In this document: one piece after another, positions 42,527 through 51,382 of the stretch | Position numbering within the stretch: position 1 is the stretch's first letter | Layout of the letters: the number at the start of each line of letters is the position of its first letter | NCBI RefSeq assembly: GCF_011065895.1 | Contig: NZ_JAALCR010000012.1 | Location: forward strand, 1 to 64,000 | Length of the DNA stretch: 64,000 bases | Origin: Paludisphaera rhizosphaerae | GTDB taxonomy: Bacteria; Planctomycetota; Planctomycetia; Isosphaerales; Isosphaeraceae | Reading direction: 5' to 3' | Made by a program: the position numbers and the translations under genes | Notes under the pieces: generated by a model | Told to the model about the DNA's origin: nothing | Seen by the model: only the letters and a program-made list of their open reading frames with translations | The model's database searches: none

Positions 42527-44017
42527 TCAACCGGCTGGACGGCGGATCTCTTGCAGGAGTCTCTCCGCGATCTCCTGCAACCGTTCGGCGCTGCCGGGGC
42601 CGACCCGACTCCAGGGACCTGGGTCGGCCTCATATCCCCCTTCGTCGTAGGCTCGTCGGATCGGAAGGTAGCCGAGGTAGCCGTTCGCATAGCCGACGAC
42701 GAACGAGGCGCCCGCCTTCTTGAGGGCCAGGCCGGTCTCGACGAACGGCTCGCCCGGCAGGCCGACCCATGTGAGGGGGCCGAGCCTCATGACCTGCACC
42801 TCGGCGCGGAGCGGCTCTTCGGACAACTTCCGCGCCAGCCGAGCCAGCCGCCTGTTTCGGTCGTTCGGCTGGGCCTCGGCGAGCCGCGCCGCCTCCTCGA
42901 CCGACGGGCACGGCCGCCCTTCGAGTTCACAGACCTGCGATCGCACGTCGAGAGCATCGATCGCGGTTGGCGGGCTCGTCTTCAGCGCGTCGATGGTCGC
43001 CATCGCCGCGGCGCCGAGCCGTCGGCCGGTCGCCCCAACGTCATCGAAGTTGGTGGAGACCTGCCGGGAATTGATGTTGCCCGCCGCCCCCTGGGTGAAG
43101 AGGCAGACGGCCCCCGGAAGTTGGGTCTCCACGAGAGCCGTCGCCGCGCCGGGGTAATCCGCCGAGACAGGGGGGAGCAGCATCGCGATCACCGGATGCG
43201 CCGTGTAGTTGAGCACGACCGCGTGGGGGTGTCCGTCGAGCGTCTCGAGGTAGAGGACGGACAGGTCCTCGTCGAGAGCCCAGGGCTCGGCGGTCTGCTC
43301 CGGCGTCGGCAGCGCCCCGGCGCGGTTGAGTCGTCCGTCCTTCAAGACGATCCGGCGATAGCGCGCCACCTCATCGACGCGTCTCGACCCGAAACGGGCC
43401 CGGACCGGCACACGACGTTCCCAGGCCTCGACGACGGTCGCGACGAGGTCGTTCAGGTGCGACTCGATCCAGTCGGGGACGCCGGCGACGTCTCGGAAGG
43501 GCGTCAGGCCGATCGTCTCCGGGGCCGAGTGGGTGTGCGAGGCGGCGAGCAGGATCGAGCCCGGCTCCAGCCCCGTCTTCGCGGCCACCCGCTCGCGAAG
43601 CTCTCGGGTGAAATCTCGGCCGGGGCCGAGCAGGGCGTTGTCGTAGCCGATCGAGTCGACCGTCAGCAGGGCCAGCGAATTCCGGCCGCCGTCGAGGACC
43701 AACGCCCGAGCGTGCAGGTCGTCGTGGACCCCTCCGAACGGGGCGTTGGTCGCCTGCGCCGAGGAGGTCAGATAGGGCACCCGGACCGGCGGCGTCACCA
43801 CGCGACGGGCGACGCCGGCCTTCAGTGGGGCTTCGTCCCCCCGGGCCAAGAACCCCGGGCTCGCGAGGAGCACCGCCGCAACGAACCAGGACGCGACCAG
43901 CGCGGGCGACGCCGTCCGCCGAGGCGTTCGAGGAGTCCCTTCCCCTCTGAGGCTTGCAACCATTCCCACAGCAGCGCTCCTCTCCGAGGCGGTCGGAACC
44001 GCGACGAATCGATCCAC
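42527..44017 (-). CDS. Neutral/alkaline ceramidase-like hydrolase (N-terminal domain only)
   Basis: 496 residues. A signal/anchor (VASWFVAAVLLASPGFLARG) precedes the domain: LKAGVARRVVTPP, GGVHDDLHARALVLDGG, ASHTHSAPETIG (zinc-binding His motif) and VVLNYTAHPVIA, then LFTQGAAGNINSR. These are hallmarks of the neutral ceramidase N-terminal domain. The C-terminal domain of true ceramidases is absent, as in many planctomycete members annotated simply as ceramidase-like. Possible substrates are amides of surface lipids. The start could also be the ATG at 43963. Confidence 0.85.
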   Translation of the reverse strand: MDRFVAVPTASERSAAVGMVASLRGEGTPRTPRRTASPALVASWFVAAVLLASPGFLARGDEAPLKAGVARRVVTPPVRVPYLTSSAQATNAPFGGVHDDLHARALVLDGGRNSLALLTVDSIGYDNALLGPGRDFTRELRERVAAKTGLEPGSILLAASHTHSAPETIGLTPFRDVAGVPDWIESHLNDLVATVVEAWERRVPVRARFGSRRVDEVARYRRIVLKDGRLNRAGALPTPEQTAEPWALDEDLSVLYLETLDGHPHAVVLNYTAHPVIAMLLPPVSADYPGAATALVETQLPGAVCLFTQGAAGNINSRQVSTNFDDVGATGRRLGAAAMATIDALKTSPPTAIDALDVRSQVCELEGRPCPSVEEAARLAEAQPNDRNRRLARLARKLSEEPLRAEVQVMRLGPLTWVGLPGEPFVETGLALKKAGASFVVGYANGYLGYLPIRRAYDEGGYEADPGPWSRVGPGSAERLQEIAERLLQEIRRPAG

Positions 44018-44143
44018 CCCTCAAAGGCCGCACAACGAGACCCGGAACCTCCGATTGACTGGGCGATGATTCTCCTCCAGGAACCATGCTCAAGACAGGT
44101 CGACGCGCTTTCCCGGGCTCCTTGGCAATCCGACGAGTTTTGA

Positions 44144-44177
44144 GCGTCTCGCCGCCGATCGCAGGCCGGCGAGACGC
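44144..44177. terminator. Inverted repeat between glycosyltransferase and ceramidase-like genes
   Basis: GCGTCTCGCCG (44144-44154) and CGGCGAGACGC (44167-44177), an 11-base perfect stem with a 12-base loop. It follows the 3' end of the minus-strand glycosyltransferase operon by 135 bases and precedes the ceramidase-like gene. There is no U-run. The rest of 44018-44312 holds no gene. Confidence 0.45.
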
Positions 44178-44312
44178 GACGGGAACGCCGCGAAGGGCCG
44201 CGATTCTCGCCGAACGAAGCCGCCGACAACATCGACATCATCTTGTCTGAAAACAACTTACGACACACAACCGGTTGGCTTCGATCGCAGACGAAGCCGT
44301 CCGTCGTGATGG

Positions 44313-45455
44313 TCAGGTCGCGGCGGAGCGTGAGGGAACGACGCGGAGGCCCTTGGCGGCGGCGAGGCGTTCGTAGAGGTCGGCAAAGCGGGCGACCATG
44401 GCGTCGGCGCGGAAGTCGGCCAGGGCCCGTTCGCGGCCGGCGGCGCCGAGGGCCCGGGCGCGGCGGGGGTCGCGGATCAGGTCGCGCAGGCCTCGGGCGA
44501 GCAAGGGGAGGTTCCCCACCGGCGCGAGCAGACCCGTGACGCCGTCGACGACGACCTCCGTGGTCCCCGGCGCGGCGGTGGCGACGACCGGCTTGGAGAG
44601 CATCATCGCCTCCAAAACCACGTTCGGCAGCCCCTCGTACTCGCTGGGGAGGACGACCACGTCAGAGGCGGCCATCAGCCGTTGGATGTCGTCGCGGTGC
44701 CCAAGAAATCGGACCTTCTCACTCAGCTCGTACTGGACGGCGAGCTTCTCCAGGGTCGAGCGGAGCGGTCCGTCGCCGACGATCGCCGTGCGGAGGTCCG
44801 GCTGAACGTGCTGCAACAGGTCCAGGGTCTTGAGCAGGTCGGCCACCCGCTTCTGCGGGGCTAACCGGCCGGCGAAGAGGGCCAGCGACGCATCCGGCGG
44901 GAAGCCGATCTCGGTTTTGACGGCTGCCGGGTCGACGTCGGCCGGCGGGGGCTCGTCGGCGATCCCCGAGTAGATCATCTCCATCCGGTCGGCCGGCAGG
45001 CCCATCCCCATGTAGAAGTCGACGACCGCGTTCGAGTTCCCCACCAGTCGGTCGCAGGACGTCGCCAGCTTGCGGTCGACGTAACGCTCGATCGGCCCTT
45101 TCCAAAGGTCGACGGCCATCTCGGCGGTGACGACCACCGGGACCTTGGCCCGCTTCGCGGCGATCCGGCCGTAGGCGTTGGCGGCGAAGATCCAGGTCTG
45201 CACCACGTCGAACTTGCCGGCCTCAATGAACCGGGTGAGCCGCCCCAGCGCCCAGGGGTCGACCTTGTGCCGCTTGGCGATCGACGTCACCGGAACGCCG
45301 GCGGCGGTCAGCTCGGCCTCCAGCGGGCCGGAGCGCGTCAGCACGGCGGCCTCGACGGTGAAGCGGTCGCGAGGGAGGTCCTTCGACAGCATCACCATCT
45401 GCTTCTCGGCGCCCGAGCGGTCGAGCGTGGGGATCAGTTGCAATACCTTCAGCAC
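44313..45455 (-). CDS. Glycosyltransferase, GT4 family
   Basis: 380 residues from the GTG giving VLKVLQLIPTLDRSGAEKQ. N-terminal GT-B domain with the GGAE-like donor loop, C-terminal domain with ALFAGRLAPQKRVADLLK, VRFLGHRDDIQRLMAASDVVVLPSEYEGLPNVVLEAM (the E-x7-E motif) and TTEVVVDGVTGLL. It should transfer a sugar from a nucleotide donor in polysaccharide or LPS assembly at the cytoplasmic side of the membrane. Starts 20 bases after the preceding glycosyltransferase stop; both follow hpt on one strand. Confidence 0.93.
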   Translation of the reverse strand: MLKVLQLIPTLDRSGAEKQMVMLSKDLPRDRFTVEAAVLTRSGPLEAELTAAGVPVTSIAKRHKVDPWALGRLTRFIEAGKFDVVQTWIFAANAYGRIAAKRAKVPVVVTAEMAVDLWKGPIERYVDRKLATSCDRLVGNSNAVVDFYMGMGLPADRMEMIYSGIADEPPPADVDPAAVKTEIGFPPDASLALFAGRLAPQKRVADLLKTLDLLQHVQPDLRTAIVGDGPLRSTLEKLAVQYELSEKVRFLGHRDDIQRLMAASDVVVLPSEYEGLPNVVLEAMMLSKPVVATAAPGTTEVVVDGVTGLLAPVGNLPLLARGLRDLIRDPRRARALGAAGRERALADFRADAMVARFADLYERLAAAKGLRVVPSRSAAT

Positions 45456-45475
45456 GGCGGCCCCGCTCCCTCGTC

Positions 45476-46663
45476 TCAGGTCGACCCGATCGATCGCCGG
45501 CGGGCGATCAATTCCCGGAACAGATCCAGATGCTTGCGAGCCACGGCCCGGATCGAGAACTGCTGCTCGACGCGGCCCCGCGCCGCCCGGCTCATGTGAA
45601 AGGCCCGATCGAACGTGGACCACTGCTCGACGATCGTCTGCGCCAGCGCCTCCGGTTCGCGGGGGGGCGTCAGTCGACCGTGCTTGAAGTCAGAGATCAA
45701 CCGACGGTTCCCCGGAATCGCCGAGGCCACGACGGGAATCCCCAGGGCCATCGCCTCCAGCAGGGCGATGCTCATCCCTTCCTCGTTCGACGGCAAGACG
45801 AAGAGGTCCGACCCGCGCAGGGCCCCCTCCACGTCGTTCGAGGCCCCCGGCATGGCGAAGGCGTCTGGGCCCAGCTTCAGCTCCTCGGCCAGCTTCGCCA
45901 GGCGGGGACGCTCCGGCCCCTCGCCGATCAGCGTGAGCCGCGCTGAGGGGAAGGCCCGACGGACGATCGGCCAGGCGTGGAGGAGGGAGTCCACCCCCTT
46001 CTCGGGCGCCAGCCGGCCGACGAACGCCGCGCGGGGGGCGTCGCGCCAGCCCTCGCGACGCTGCCAGAGCCGGGGGGGGATCGGCACGCCGTTGGGGAGG
46101 TCGTGGATCTTCGCCTCGTCGTACCCGGATCGGGAGAGTTCGTCGCGGACGGCCTTCGAGATGGCGACGAAGGCGTCGGCCTGCTTGCAGCGGTGGGCGA
46201 TCTTCGCGCCGAAGTTCCCCTTCGCCTGCCAGGCCACGTCCCCCGTATCGCCGGCCCCCTCGGGCCGGAGGACGACCGGGAAGCCTCGCTCCTCGCCCGC
46301 GCCGACGGCCACGTAGGCGTCGTGCTTGAGCATCGAGACGTACGCCAGGTCGACCGGGTTGGACGCCAGCCAGCGGCGGAGGTTCCGCATGTAAAGCCAG
46401 GTCCCGACGAACCGCAGCGGCGAGGTCCGCAGCCGATGGATCGTCAACCGCCCGCCCCCCCGAGAGCGCGGGTGGTCGATCTCCTCGCGTTCGGGCAAAC
46501 CCGCCGCCTCGCCGACGGCCGAGGTCAGCACCGAGACGTCGGCTCCCTCGGCGGCCAGGGCCTCCGCCAGATAGGCCAGCACGCGCTCAGCCCCGCCGAT
46601 CAGCGGGGGGAAGCGGCGGGAGAGCAGGGCCAGCCTGAGTGGGGAGGGGGAGGGTTCGGTCAC
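45476..46663 (-). CDS. Glycosyltransferase, GT4 family
   Basis: 395 residues from GTG 46663. N-terminal LALLSRRFPPLIGGAERVLAY is the acceptor-side domain start with the GGAE motif; the donor domain has AAFVGRLAPEKGVDSLLHAW, LTLIGEGPERPRLAKLAEEL and LFVLPSNEEGMSIALLEAMALGIPVVAS. Closely related in plan, but not in sequence, to the following glycosyltransferase. The upstream frame beyond 46663 is threonine-rich and overlaps hpt, so I reject it. Confidence 0.93.
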   Translation of the reverse strand: MTEPSPSPLRLALLSRRFPPLIGGAERVLAYLAEALAAEGADVSVLTSAVGEAAGLPEREEIDHPRSRGGGRLTIHRLRTSPLRFVGTWLYMRNLRRWLASNPVDLAYVSMLKHDAYVAVGAGEERGFPVVLRPEGAGDTGDVAWQAKGNFGAKIAHRCKQADAFVAISKAVRDELSRSGYDEAKIHDLPNGVPIPPRLWQRREGWRDAPRAAFVGRLAPEKGVDSLLHAWPIVRRAFPSARLTLIGEGPERPRLAKLAEELKLGPDAFAMPGASNDVEGALRGSDLFVLPSNEEGMSIALLEAMALGIPVVASAIPGNRRLISDFKHGRLTPPREPEALAQTIVEQWSTFDRAFHMSRAARGRVEQQFSIRAVARKHLDLFRELIARRRSIGST

Positions 46664-46697
46664 GGAGGGGGCTCGGCTCGCTTCGATCTTCCAGCCG

Positions 46698-47213
46698 TCA
46701 GGTCTTGAGAACGCCGACGTAGGGGAGGTGGCGGTAGTCGTCGTCGTAGTCCAGGCCGTAGCCGACGACGAAGGCGTCCGGGATCGTGAACCCACAGTAA
46801 TCGGGCTCGATCGGAACCGTCTGGCGGCCGATCTTCCGCAACAGGACGGCCGTTCTGACGCTCTTCGCCCCGCGCTGGGCGATGTGGTCCACCAGGGCCG
46901 CGAGCGTCTGGCCCGTGTCCAGAATGTCGTCGAGGAGCAGGACGTCGCGATCGGCCACGTCGGGGGCGAGGGTCTCGTTGATGACCAGGGTGGAGGCCGT
47001 CGTGGTGGCGCCTCGATAGCTGCTGGCGTGGACCAGGCCGATCCGGTGGGGGACGTCGACGGCGCGGATCAGGTCGGCCAGGGCGATCAGGCTGCCGGTC
47101 AGGACCGCCACGATGGTTAGAGGTTTGCCGGCGTAGTCGCGGGCGACCTCGCCCCCCAACTCGCGGAGACGGTCACGGATGGCCGCTTCGGGGATCAGGA
47201 CGTCGACGGACAC
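46698..47213 (-). CDS. hpt: Hypoxanthine phosphoribosyltransferase
   Basis: 171 residues from GTG 47213, which has AGGAG 11 bases upstream. Domain order is typical: IVAVLTGSLIALADLIR (PPi loop), LVHASSYRGATT, the PRPP-binding motif VLLLDDILDTGQTL, and the C-terminal hood VGYGLDYDDDYRHLPYVG. It salvages hypoxanthine and guanine to IMP and GMP with PRPP in the cytoplasm. It heads the transcription unit containing the two glycosyltransferases, and diverges from the ECF sigma gene. Confidence 0.95.
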   Translation of the reverse strand: MSVDVLIPEAAIRDRLRELGGEVARDYAGKPLTIVAVLTGSLIALADLIRAVDVPHRIGLVHASSYRGATTTASTLVINETLAPDVADRDVLLLDDILDTGQTLAALVDHIAQRGAKSVRTAVLLRKIGRQTVPIEPDYCGFTIPDAFVVGYGLDYDDDYRHLPYVGVLKT

Positions 47214-47340
47214 GGCGGGCGGGGCTCCTGACGTTACAATGGGGCGTCGCGTTGCCTCGAATCGACGCCCCAGTTTAACCGAGCCCCGGCCGATCGAATA
47301 GGAGACGGTCCAGGATCGTCTGAAGGGGGTAGGAGACCGT

Positions 47341-47919
47341 ATGCTGGAAGCCCCGGCCGTCGCATCCATCCCCGACGAGGCGCTGGTACCGAGGGCCCGG
47401 CAAGGCGACCCGGCGGCCCGCGAGGAGCTTTTCCTCCGCCACCGCGACGACGCCTACCGCACAGCCTACCGCCTCCTGGGAGATGAACACGACGCGCTGG
47501 ATGTGGTCCAGGAATCGCTGCTGAAAGCCTTCGCCCGCCTGCACGAGTTCGACGGTCGCGGCGGCTTCCGATTCTGGCTCATCCGCATCGTGACCAACAC
47601 GGCCCTCGATCAAGGCAGACGGCGCAAGCGAAGTAAACTGGTGAATTTGGAAGGGGAGCCGACGAGTCCATCGCTCGACGACGACCCGGCCCGGGGCCTC
47701 CAGCGGACGGACCTCCGCCGGGCGCTCGACGGGGCGCTTGACCGGCTTTCTCCGATCCTTCGGGCGACGTTCGTGATGTTCGCGGAGGCCGGGTTGAGCT
47801 ACAAGGAGATCGCCGAGGCCCAGAACGTCCCGATCGGCACCGTGATGAGTCGGATCAACGCAGCTCGCCGCAAGTTGCAGGAATCGCTCGACTGGGACCG
47901 CCTCAAGGGGCTCGACTGA
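47341..47919 (+). CDS. ECF RNA polymerase sigma factor
   Basis: 192 residues with both conserved regions: LVPRARQGDPAAREELFLRH and LGDEHDALDVVQESLLKAF (region 2), then LDRLSPILRATFVMFAEAGL and SYKEIAEAQNVPIGTVMSR (region 4, helix-turn-helix). It starts at ATG 47341 and is followed 20 bases later by a membrane protein that is likely its anti-sigma factor. The cassette continues into a lipoprotein gene. It probably responds to an envelope cue. Confidence 0.94.
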   Translation: MLEAPAVASIPDEALVPRARQGDPAAREELFLRHRDDAYRTAYRLLGDEHDALDVVQESLLKAFARLHEFDGRGGFRFWLIRIVTNTALDQGRRRKRSKLVNLEGEPTSPSLDDDPARGLQRTDLRRALDGALDRLSPILRATFVMFAEAGLSYKEIAEAQNVPIGTVMSRINAARRKLQESLDWDRLKGLD

Positions 47920-47938
47920 GCCCGAACAGGAACGACCC

Positions 47939-48391
47939 ATGAATCCGCAGGACGACCGTCTCGAACGACTCTGGCAGGCGACCCGACCGGCGGCCCCCTC
48001 GGCCGCGGCCTGGGACGACGTCTGGGCGTCGGTGACGCGAGAGTTGGACCGCCCCGAGGCGAAGCCCCTGACCCTGGCCATGCCCGTCGTACCGGCCCCT
48101 CGCGGACGCTGGGCGGCGGTTGCGCTGGTCTTGCTCTCGCAGGCCGCCGCCGCGGCGATCGCCGTGGGCCTGGCCCTGCACGGCCGAGGCCCAATTCCCG
48201 ACGCCCGCCAGGTCTCCCAGCGGGTTACGTCGACGGTCCACATCGAGGAAGGTCAGCTCGTTTTGATCCGCCCCGACCTCGACGCCCTTCAGGTCGCCGA
48301 CCTCAGCCGCGAAGGGGGCGTCGACCCCTGGCACCTCCTCCTCAACCGCCTCGAATACCTGGCCGCACCGGCCGTCGCCATGTCGGAGTGA
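47939..48391 (+). CDS. Putative anti-sigma factor, single-pass membrane protein
   Basis: 150 residues. N-terminal cytoplasmic part (DDRLERLWQATRPAAPSAAA) and one membrane helix (WAAVALVLLSQAAAAAIAVGLAL), then a 60-residue outer part. There is no zinc finger. Assignment rests on its position 20 bases after an ECF sigma gene and the one-helix topology. It ends 3 bases before the lipoprotein gene. Confidence 0.6.
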   Translation: MNPQDDRLERLWQATRPAAPSAAAWDDVWASVTRELDRPEAKPLTLAMPVVPAPRGRWAAVALVLLSQAAAAAIAVGLALHGRGPIPDARQVSQRVTSTVHIEEGQLVLIRPDLDALQVADLSREGGVDPWHLLLNRLEYLAAPAVAMSE

Positions 48392-48394
48392 CGG

Positions 48395-49006
48395 ATGATC
48401 CCGCCGTCGGCCGATGGTCGTTCCACTGTTCGACGCGACTTGCTCGGGTGCCATGGCCACGCTTCCGTGGCCATGAACCGGCCCGGGAATCCGGCGCGAC
48501 CGTCGCCGATCGCATGGCCACGCAAGCGTGGCCATGGCACCCAGGCTCTGATCGCCGTGCTCCTGCTATTCGCCGGCTGTGAGCGTCCCTCGCAACCCAC
48601 GCCATCCTCTCCGCAGTTCGTCGCGACGGGCCAGCCAATGCAGGTGACGGTCTTCGCGATCAAGGCGACGCCGAACGCCTCGGCGATCGACCCGAGGCTT
48701 TCCGAGGTCCGCGACCAGCTTCGGAAGGTCCTCCCCAACCATGGCTTCGAGTTGATCGCCACCCGCAGCGAGCGGCTCCAGCCGGGCGAGACGCTCCCCT
48801 GCGACCTGGGCGAAGATCGCGTCGCCGAGACGACCTACGAGAGCGCTGAGGCCGGTCGGATCTCTTTCCTCTGCTCCTTCCGCGAGGGCCCGTCCGACGC
48901 TCCGGCTTACACCACCCACGTCGACGCCCCCGAGAACCAGCTCTTCTTCTACGAGCGTTCCCTCCGCGACGGCTCCCGCGTGCTGATCGGCGTCGGAGCG
49001 CGGTAA
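48395..49006 (+). CDS. Lipoprotein gene carrying a REPIN-like element in its 5' part
   Basis: Up to 203 residues. The lipobox is in ALIAVLLLFAGCER, so the mature protein starts at Cys61 of the longest form (ATG 48395, GGAG at 48385). The mature domain (MQVTVFAIKATPNASAIDPR) is unassigned. The N-terminal 45 codons coincide with a palindromic REPIN-like element, so the signal sequence has an unusually long, Arg/His-rich leader. ATG 48473 is an alternative start inside the element. The frame stays open through it. Confidence 0.6.
   Translation: MIPPSADGRSTVRRDLLGCHGHASVAMNRPGNPARPSPIAWPRKRGHGTQALIAVLLLFAGCERPSQPTPSSPQFVATGQPMQVTVFAIKATPNASAIDPRLSEVRDQLRKVLPNHGFELIATRSERLQPGETLPCDLGEDRVAETTYESAEAGRISFLCSFREGPSDAPAYTTHVDAPENQLFFYERSLRDGSRVLIGVGAR
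48446..48542. repeat. REPIN-like element of two inverted REP hairpins
   Basis: GGGTGCCATGGCCACG (48446-48461) and CGTGGCCATGGCACCC (48527-48542) are perfect inverted terminal repeats. Each end is itself a hairpin: CATGGCCACG, CTTC, CGTGGCCATG (48452-48475) and CATGGCCACG, CAAG, CGTGGCCATG (48513-48536). Two REP hairpins in opposite orientation about 100 bases apart define a REPIN, mobilised in trans by RAYT transposases. No RAYT is in the window. The element lies within the coding start of a lipoprotein. Confidence 0.8.
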
Positions 49007-49029
49007 GATGACGATGAGAGGAGACGCCC

Positions 49030-49383
49030 ATGGACGCGCCGACGATGGTCCCCGTCATCACCGAATACATCGCGATCCGTCCCGGCTGCAACGGCGGCAA
49101 ACCGCACATCGCCGGCCATCGGATCAAGGTCCAGCACGTCGCCGTCTGGCATGAGCGTCTGGGGATGTCGGCCGAGGAAATCGTCGCGACCTATCCAACG
49201 CTGAGCCTCCCCGCCGTCTACGCCGCCCTGGCTTATTACCATTCCCACCGAGACGAGATCGACGCCGACATCGCCGCCGACGAGAAGTTCGTCGCCGAGC
49301 AGAAGGCGAAGGCCGGCCCGTCGCTCGTCGCGGAGAAACTGAAGCGGCTCCATGCCCAGGACGATTCGGTTTCACCTGGATGA
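49030..49383 (+). CDS. DUF433 antitoxin-like protein
   Basis: 117 residues. PGCNGGKPHIAGHRIKVQHV is the DUF433 signature (a small helix-turn-helix domain) and is followed by MSAEEIVATYPTLSLPAVYA. The C-terminal helix is Lys/Glu-rich and overlaps the next gene by 32 bases. DUF433 proteins pair with DUF5615 PIN-like proteins as VapBC-type toxin-antitoxin modules; here it should be the antitoxin and autorepressor. Confidence 0.9.
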   Translation: MDAPTMVPVITEYIAIRPGCNGGKPHIAGHRIKVQHVAVWHERLGMSAEEIVATYPTLSLPAVYAALAYYHSHRDEIDADIAADEKFVAEQKAKAGPSLVAEKLKRLHAQDDSVSPG

Positions 49384-49687
49384 GAACTGCGACCCGAGGA
49401 TCGCTCGGGGGCTGCGTCGTCACCAGGTCGACGTCACGACCAGTCAGGAGGTGGGGCTCCTGACCGCGCTCGACGACGATCAGCACGCTTTCGCAAAGGC
49501 CGAAGGTCGGGTCATTATTACTCAGGATACGGATTTCCTCCGCATCCACGCTTCCGGCGCGGCGCACTCGGGGATCGCCTTCTACCCGTCGCAGAGCAGG
49601 TCCATCGGCGAGGTGGTGCGAGCAGTCCTGCTCATCTGGGAGCACCTCGAACCACACGAGATGGCGAACCATGTCGAGCATCTCTGA
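49352..49687 (+). CDS. DUF5615 PIN-like toxin
   Basis: 111 residues. [22 protein letters not shown] is the N-terminal acidic PIN motif and [16 protein letters not shown] carries the next acidic residues (TQDTDFL). The fold belongs to DUF5615/Mut7-C-type ribonucleases, which cleave RNA when the antitoxin is degraded. It overlaps the DUF433 gene by 32 bases, a sign of coupled translation. The stop is followed closely by a strong hairpin. Confidence 0.9.
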   Translation: MPRTIRFHLDENCDPRIARGLRRHQVDVTTSQEVGLLTALDDDQHAFAKAEGRVIITQDTDFLRIHASGAAHSGIAFYPSQSRSIGEVVRAVLLIWEHLEPHEMANHVEHL

Positions 49688-49703
49688 AGCGGTTCGAAAA
49701 CGC

Positions 49704-49742
49704 CGAACGCCCCGGACGGCTGGGGAGCCGTCGGGGCGTTCG
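49704..49742. terminator. Long stem-loop after the toxin gene
   Basis: Arms 49704-49721 and 49726-49742 pair over 17 base pairs with one bulged G, around a GGGG loop (CGAACGCCCC opens and GGGGCGTTCG closes). It starts 17 bases after the toxin stop, between convergent genes, and likely ends transcription in both directions. The rest of 49743-49947 shows no gene. Confidence 0.65.
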
Positions 49743-49947
49743 GAGGGAACCGCTGGAATATGCGAGGCAGGGCCTTCCCTGGCCCCCCGACCTTCGAGTC
49801 GCCATCCTTCCCTGGCGGCGACCACCTGGATTGAAGGCCTTCGTCGTCCGATCGTCCTTGACCGGATCGGCGTCCCAGCCGACACCACTGTTATCGGCGT
49901 CGGCCGGGGGGCGCTTTACTTTTTCAAAGTCGTCAGGCCGGTCGAGG

Positions 49948-51012
49948 TCAGGCGATGGTGACCGACTTGTCGAGGTAGACGTCCTGGATGGCGTTGAGGA
50001 GCTTGACGCCCTCGGCCATCGGCCGCTGGAAGGCCTTACGGCCGGAGATCAGGCCCATGCCGCCGGCCCGCTTGTTGATGACGGCGGTCTTCACGGCCTC
50101 GGCGAAGTCGTTCTTGCCGCTGGCTCCGCCCGAGTTGATCAGCCCCGCGCGGCCCATGTAGCAGTTGGCGATCTGGTAGCGGCAGAGGTCGATGGGATGG
50201 TCGGAGCACAGCTCCGTGTACATCCGCTCGTCGAGCTTGCCGTAGCTGGAGCCGCCCATGTTCAGGGCCTTGAAGCCGCCGTTGTTCTCCGGGAGCTTCT
50301 GCTTGATGATGTCGGCCTCGATGGTCACGCCCAGGTGGTTGGCCTGGCCGGTGAGGTCGGCGGCGACGTGATAGTCCTTGTCGGACTTGAAGGCGTTGTT
50401 GCGGAGGTAGCACCACAGGACGGTGGCCATCCCCAGCTCGTGGGCCTGGTGGAAGGCCTCGGCGACCTCGACGATCTGACGGCTGGCGTTCTCCGAGCCG
50501 AAGTAGATCGTCGCGCCGACGGAGGCGCAGCCCATGTCGTGGGCTTCCTTGATCTTGCCGAACATGATCTGGTCGGCCTTGTTGGGGTAGGTCAAGAGCT
50601 CGTTATGGTTGATCTTGACCATGAACGGGATCTTGTGGGCGTACTTGCGGGCGACCATGCCCAGGACGCCGAAGGTGCTGGCGACGGCGTTGCAGCCGCC
50701 GTCGATGGCCAGCTTGACGATGTTCTCGGGGTCGAAGTAGGCCGGATTCTTGGCGAAGCTGGCGCCGGCCGAGTGCTCGATGCCCTGGTCGACGGGGAGG
50801 ATCGAGAGGTAGCCGGTGCCGGCCAGCCGGCCCGCGTTGAACATCCACGAGAGGCTGCCGAGCACCCGCTGATTGCGGTCGCTGGGGATGAAGATCCGGT
50901 CGACGAAGTCGGGGCCGGGGAGATGGAGCGACTCCTTGGGGATCGCCTTGCAGGTGTAGCTGAGGAGGCTTTCGGCTTCGCTTCCGAGGTGTTCGCTGAT
51001 CGCGGACGCCAT
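49948..51012 (-). CDS. fbaB: Class I fructose-bisphosphate aldolase (FbaB type)
   Basis: 354 residues from the ATG giving [28 protein letters not shown] is the first barrel strand and signature of the archaeal/FbaB-type class I enzyme. [16 protein letters not shown] carries a barrel-strand Lys; [22 protein letters not shown] and [15 protein letters not shown] complete the phosphate-binding end. The catalytic Schiff-base Lys is expected near residues 190-240, but I did not fix it. It converts fructose 1,6-bisphosphate to triose phosphates. LacD-like aldolase at 34812 is a distinct family. Confidence 0.92.
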   Translation of the reverse strand: MASAISEHLGSEAESLLSYTCKAIPKESLHLPGPDFVDRIFIPSDRNQRVLGSLSWMFNAGRLAGTGYLSILPVDQGIEHSAGASFAKNPAYFDPENIVKLAIDGGCNAVASTFGVLGMVARKYAHKIPFMVKINHNELLTYPNKADQIMFGKIKEAHDMGCASVGATIYFGSENASRQIVEVAEAFHQAHELGMATVLWCYLRNNAFKSDKDYHVAADLTGQANHLGVTIEADIIKQKLPENNGGFKALNMGGSSYGKLDERMYTELCSDHPIDLCRYQIANCYMGRAGLINSGGASGKNDFAEAVKTAVINKRAGGMGLISGRKAFQRPMAEGVKLLNAIQDVYLDKSVTIA

Positions 51013-51382
51013 TTCGTGGCACTCCGATGCGCGGGCGTCGCGGCGGTCCCTCTCTGGGGGCGGACGCCGGCGTCGGTCCGCGTACACTTGGGATAAGGAT
51101 GAGAGGCTCAAGCGACGAGCGATTCGCGCCCGTCACGCCCCGGACGACGGCCCCAGTTGAGCGGGCCCGGGGGGCGATGCGCTGCGTCCGGCGTGGATCC
51201 ATCCGGCCGCACGGCCCCGGACGCACCCGGCCGGGGCAAGGCTCCATCATAGGTTTCGACGCCCTCGGTTGCAATGAGCCATTAGCAGTCGCCCGCCTCC
51301 CACGTCCAGGTCGCCTCGGCCGCGTCGACCTTGCCTTAGCGCCTATACTGATGTGTAGGCCACTTCTTTGGGAGGCGTCTTC
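51013..51382. other. Intergenic region, no gene seen
   Basis: About 370 bases between the aldolase gene (minus) and the small acidic protein gene (plus). Overlapping long frames are proline/arginine-rich shadows. It probably contains divergent promoters, but I can place none. Confidence 0.4.
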
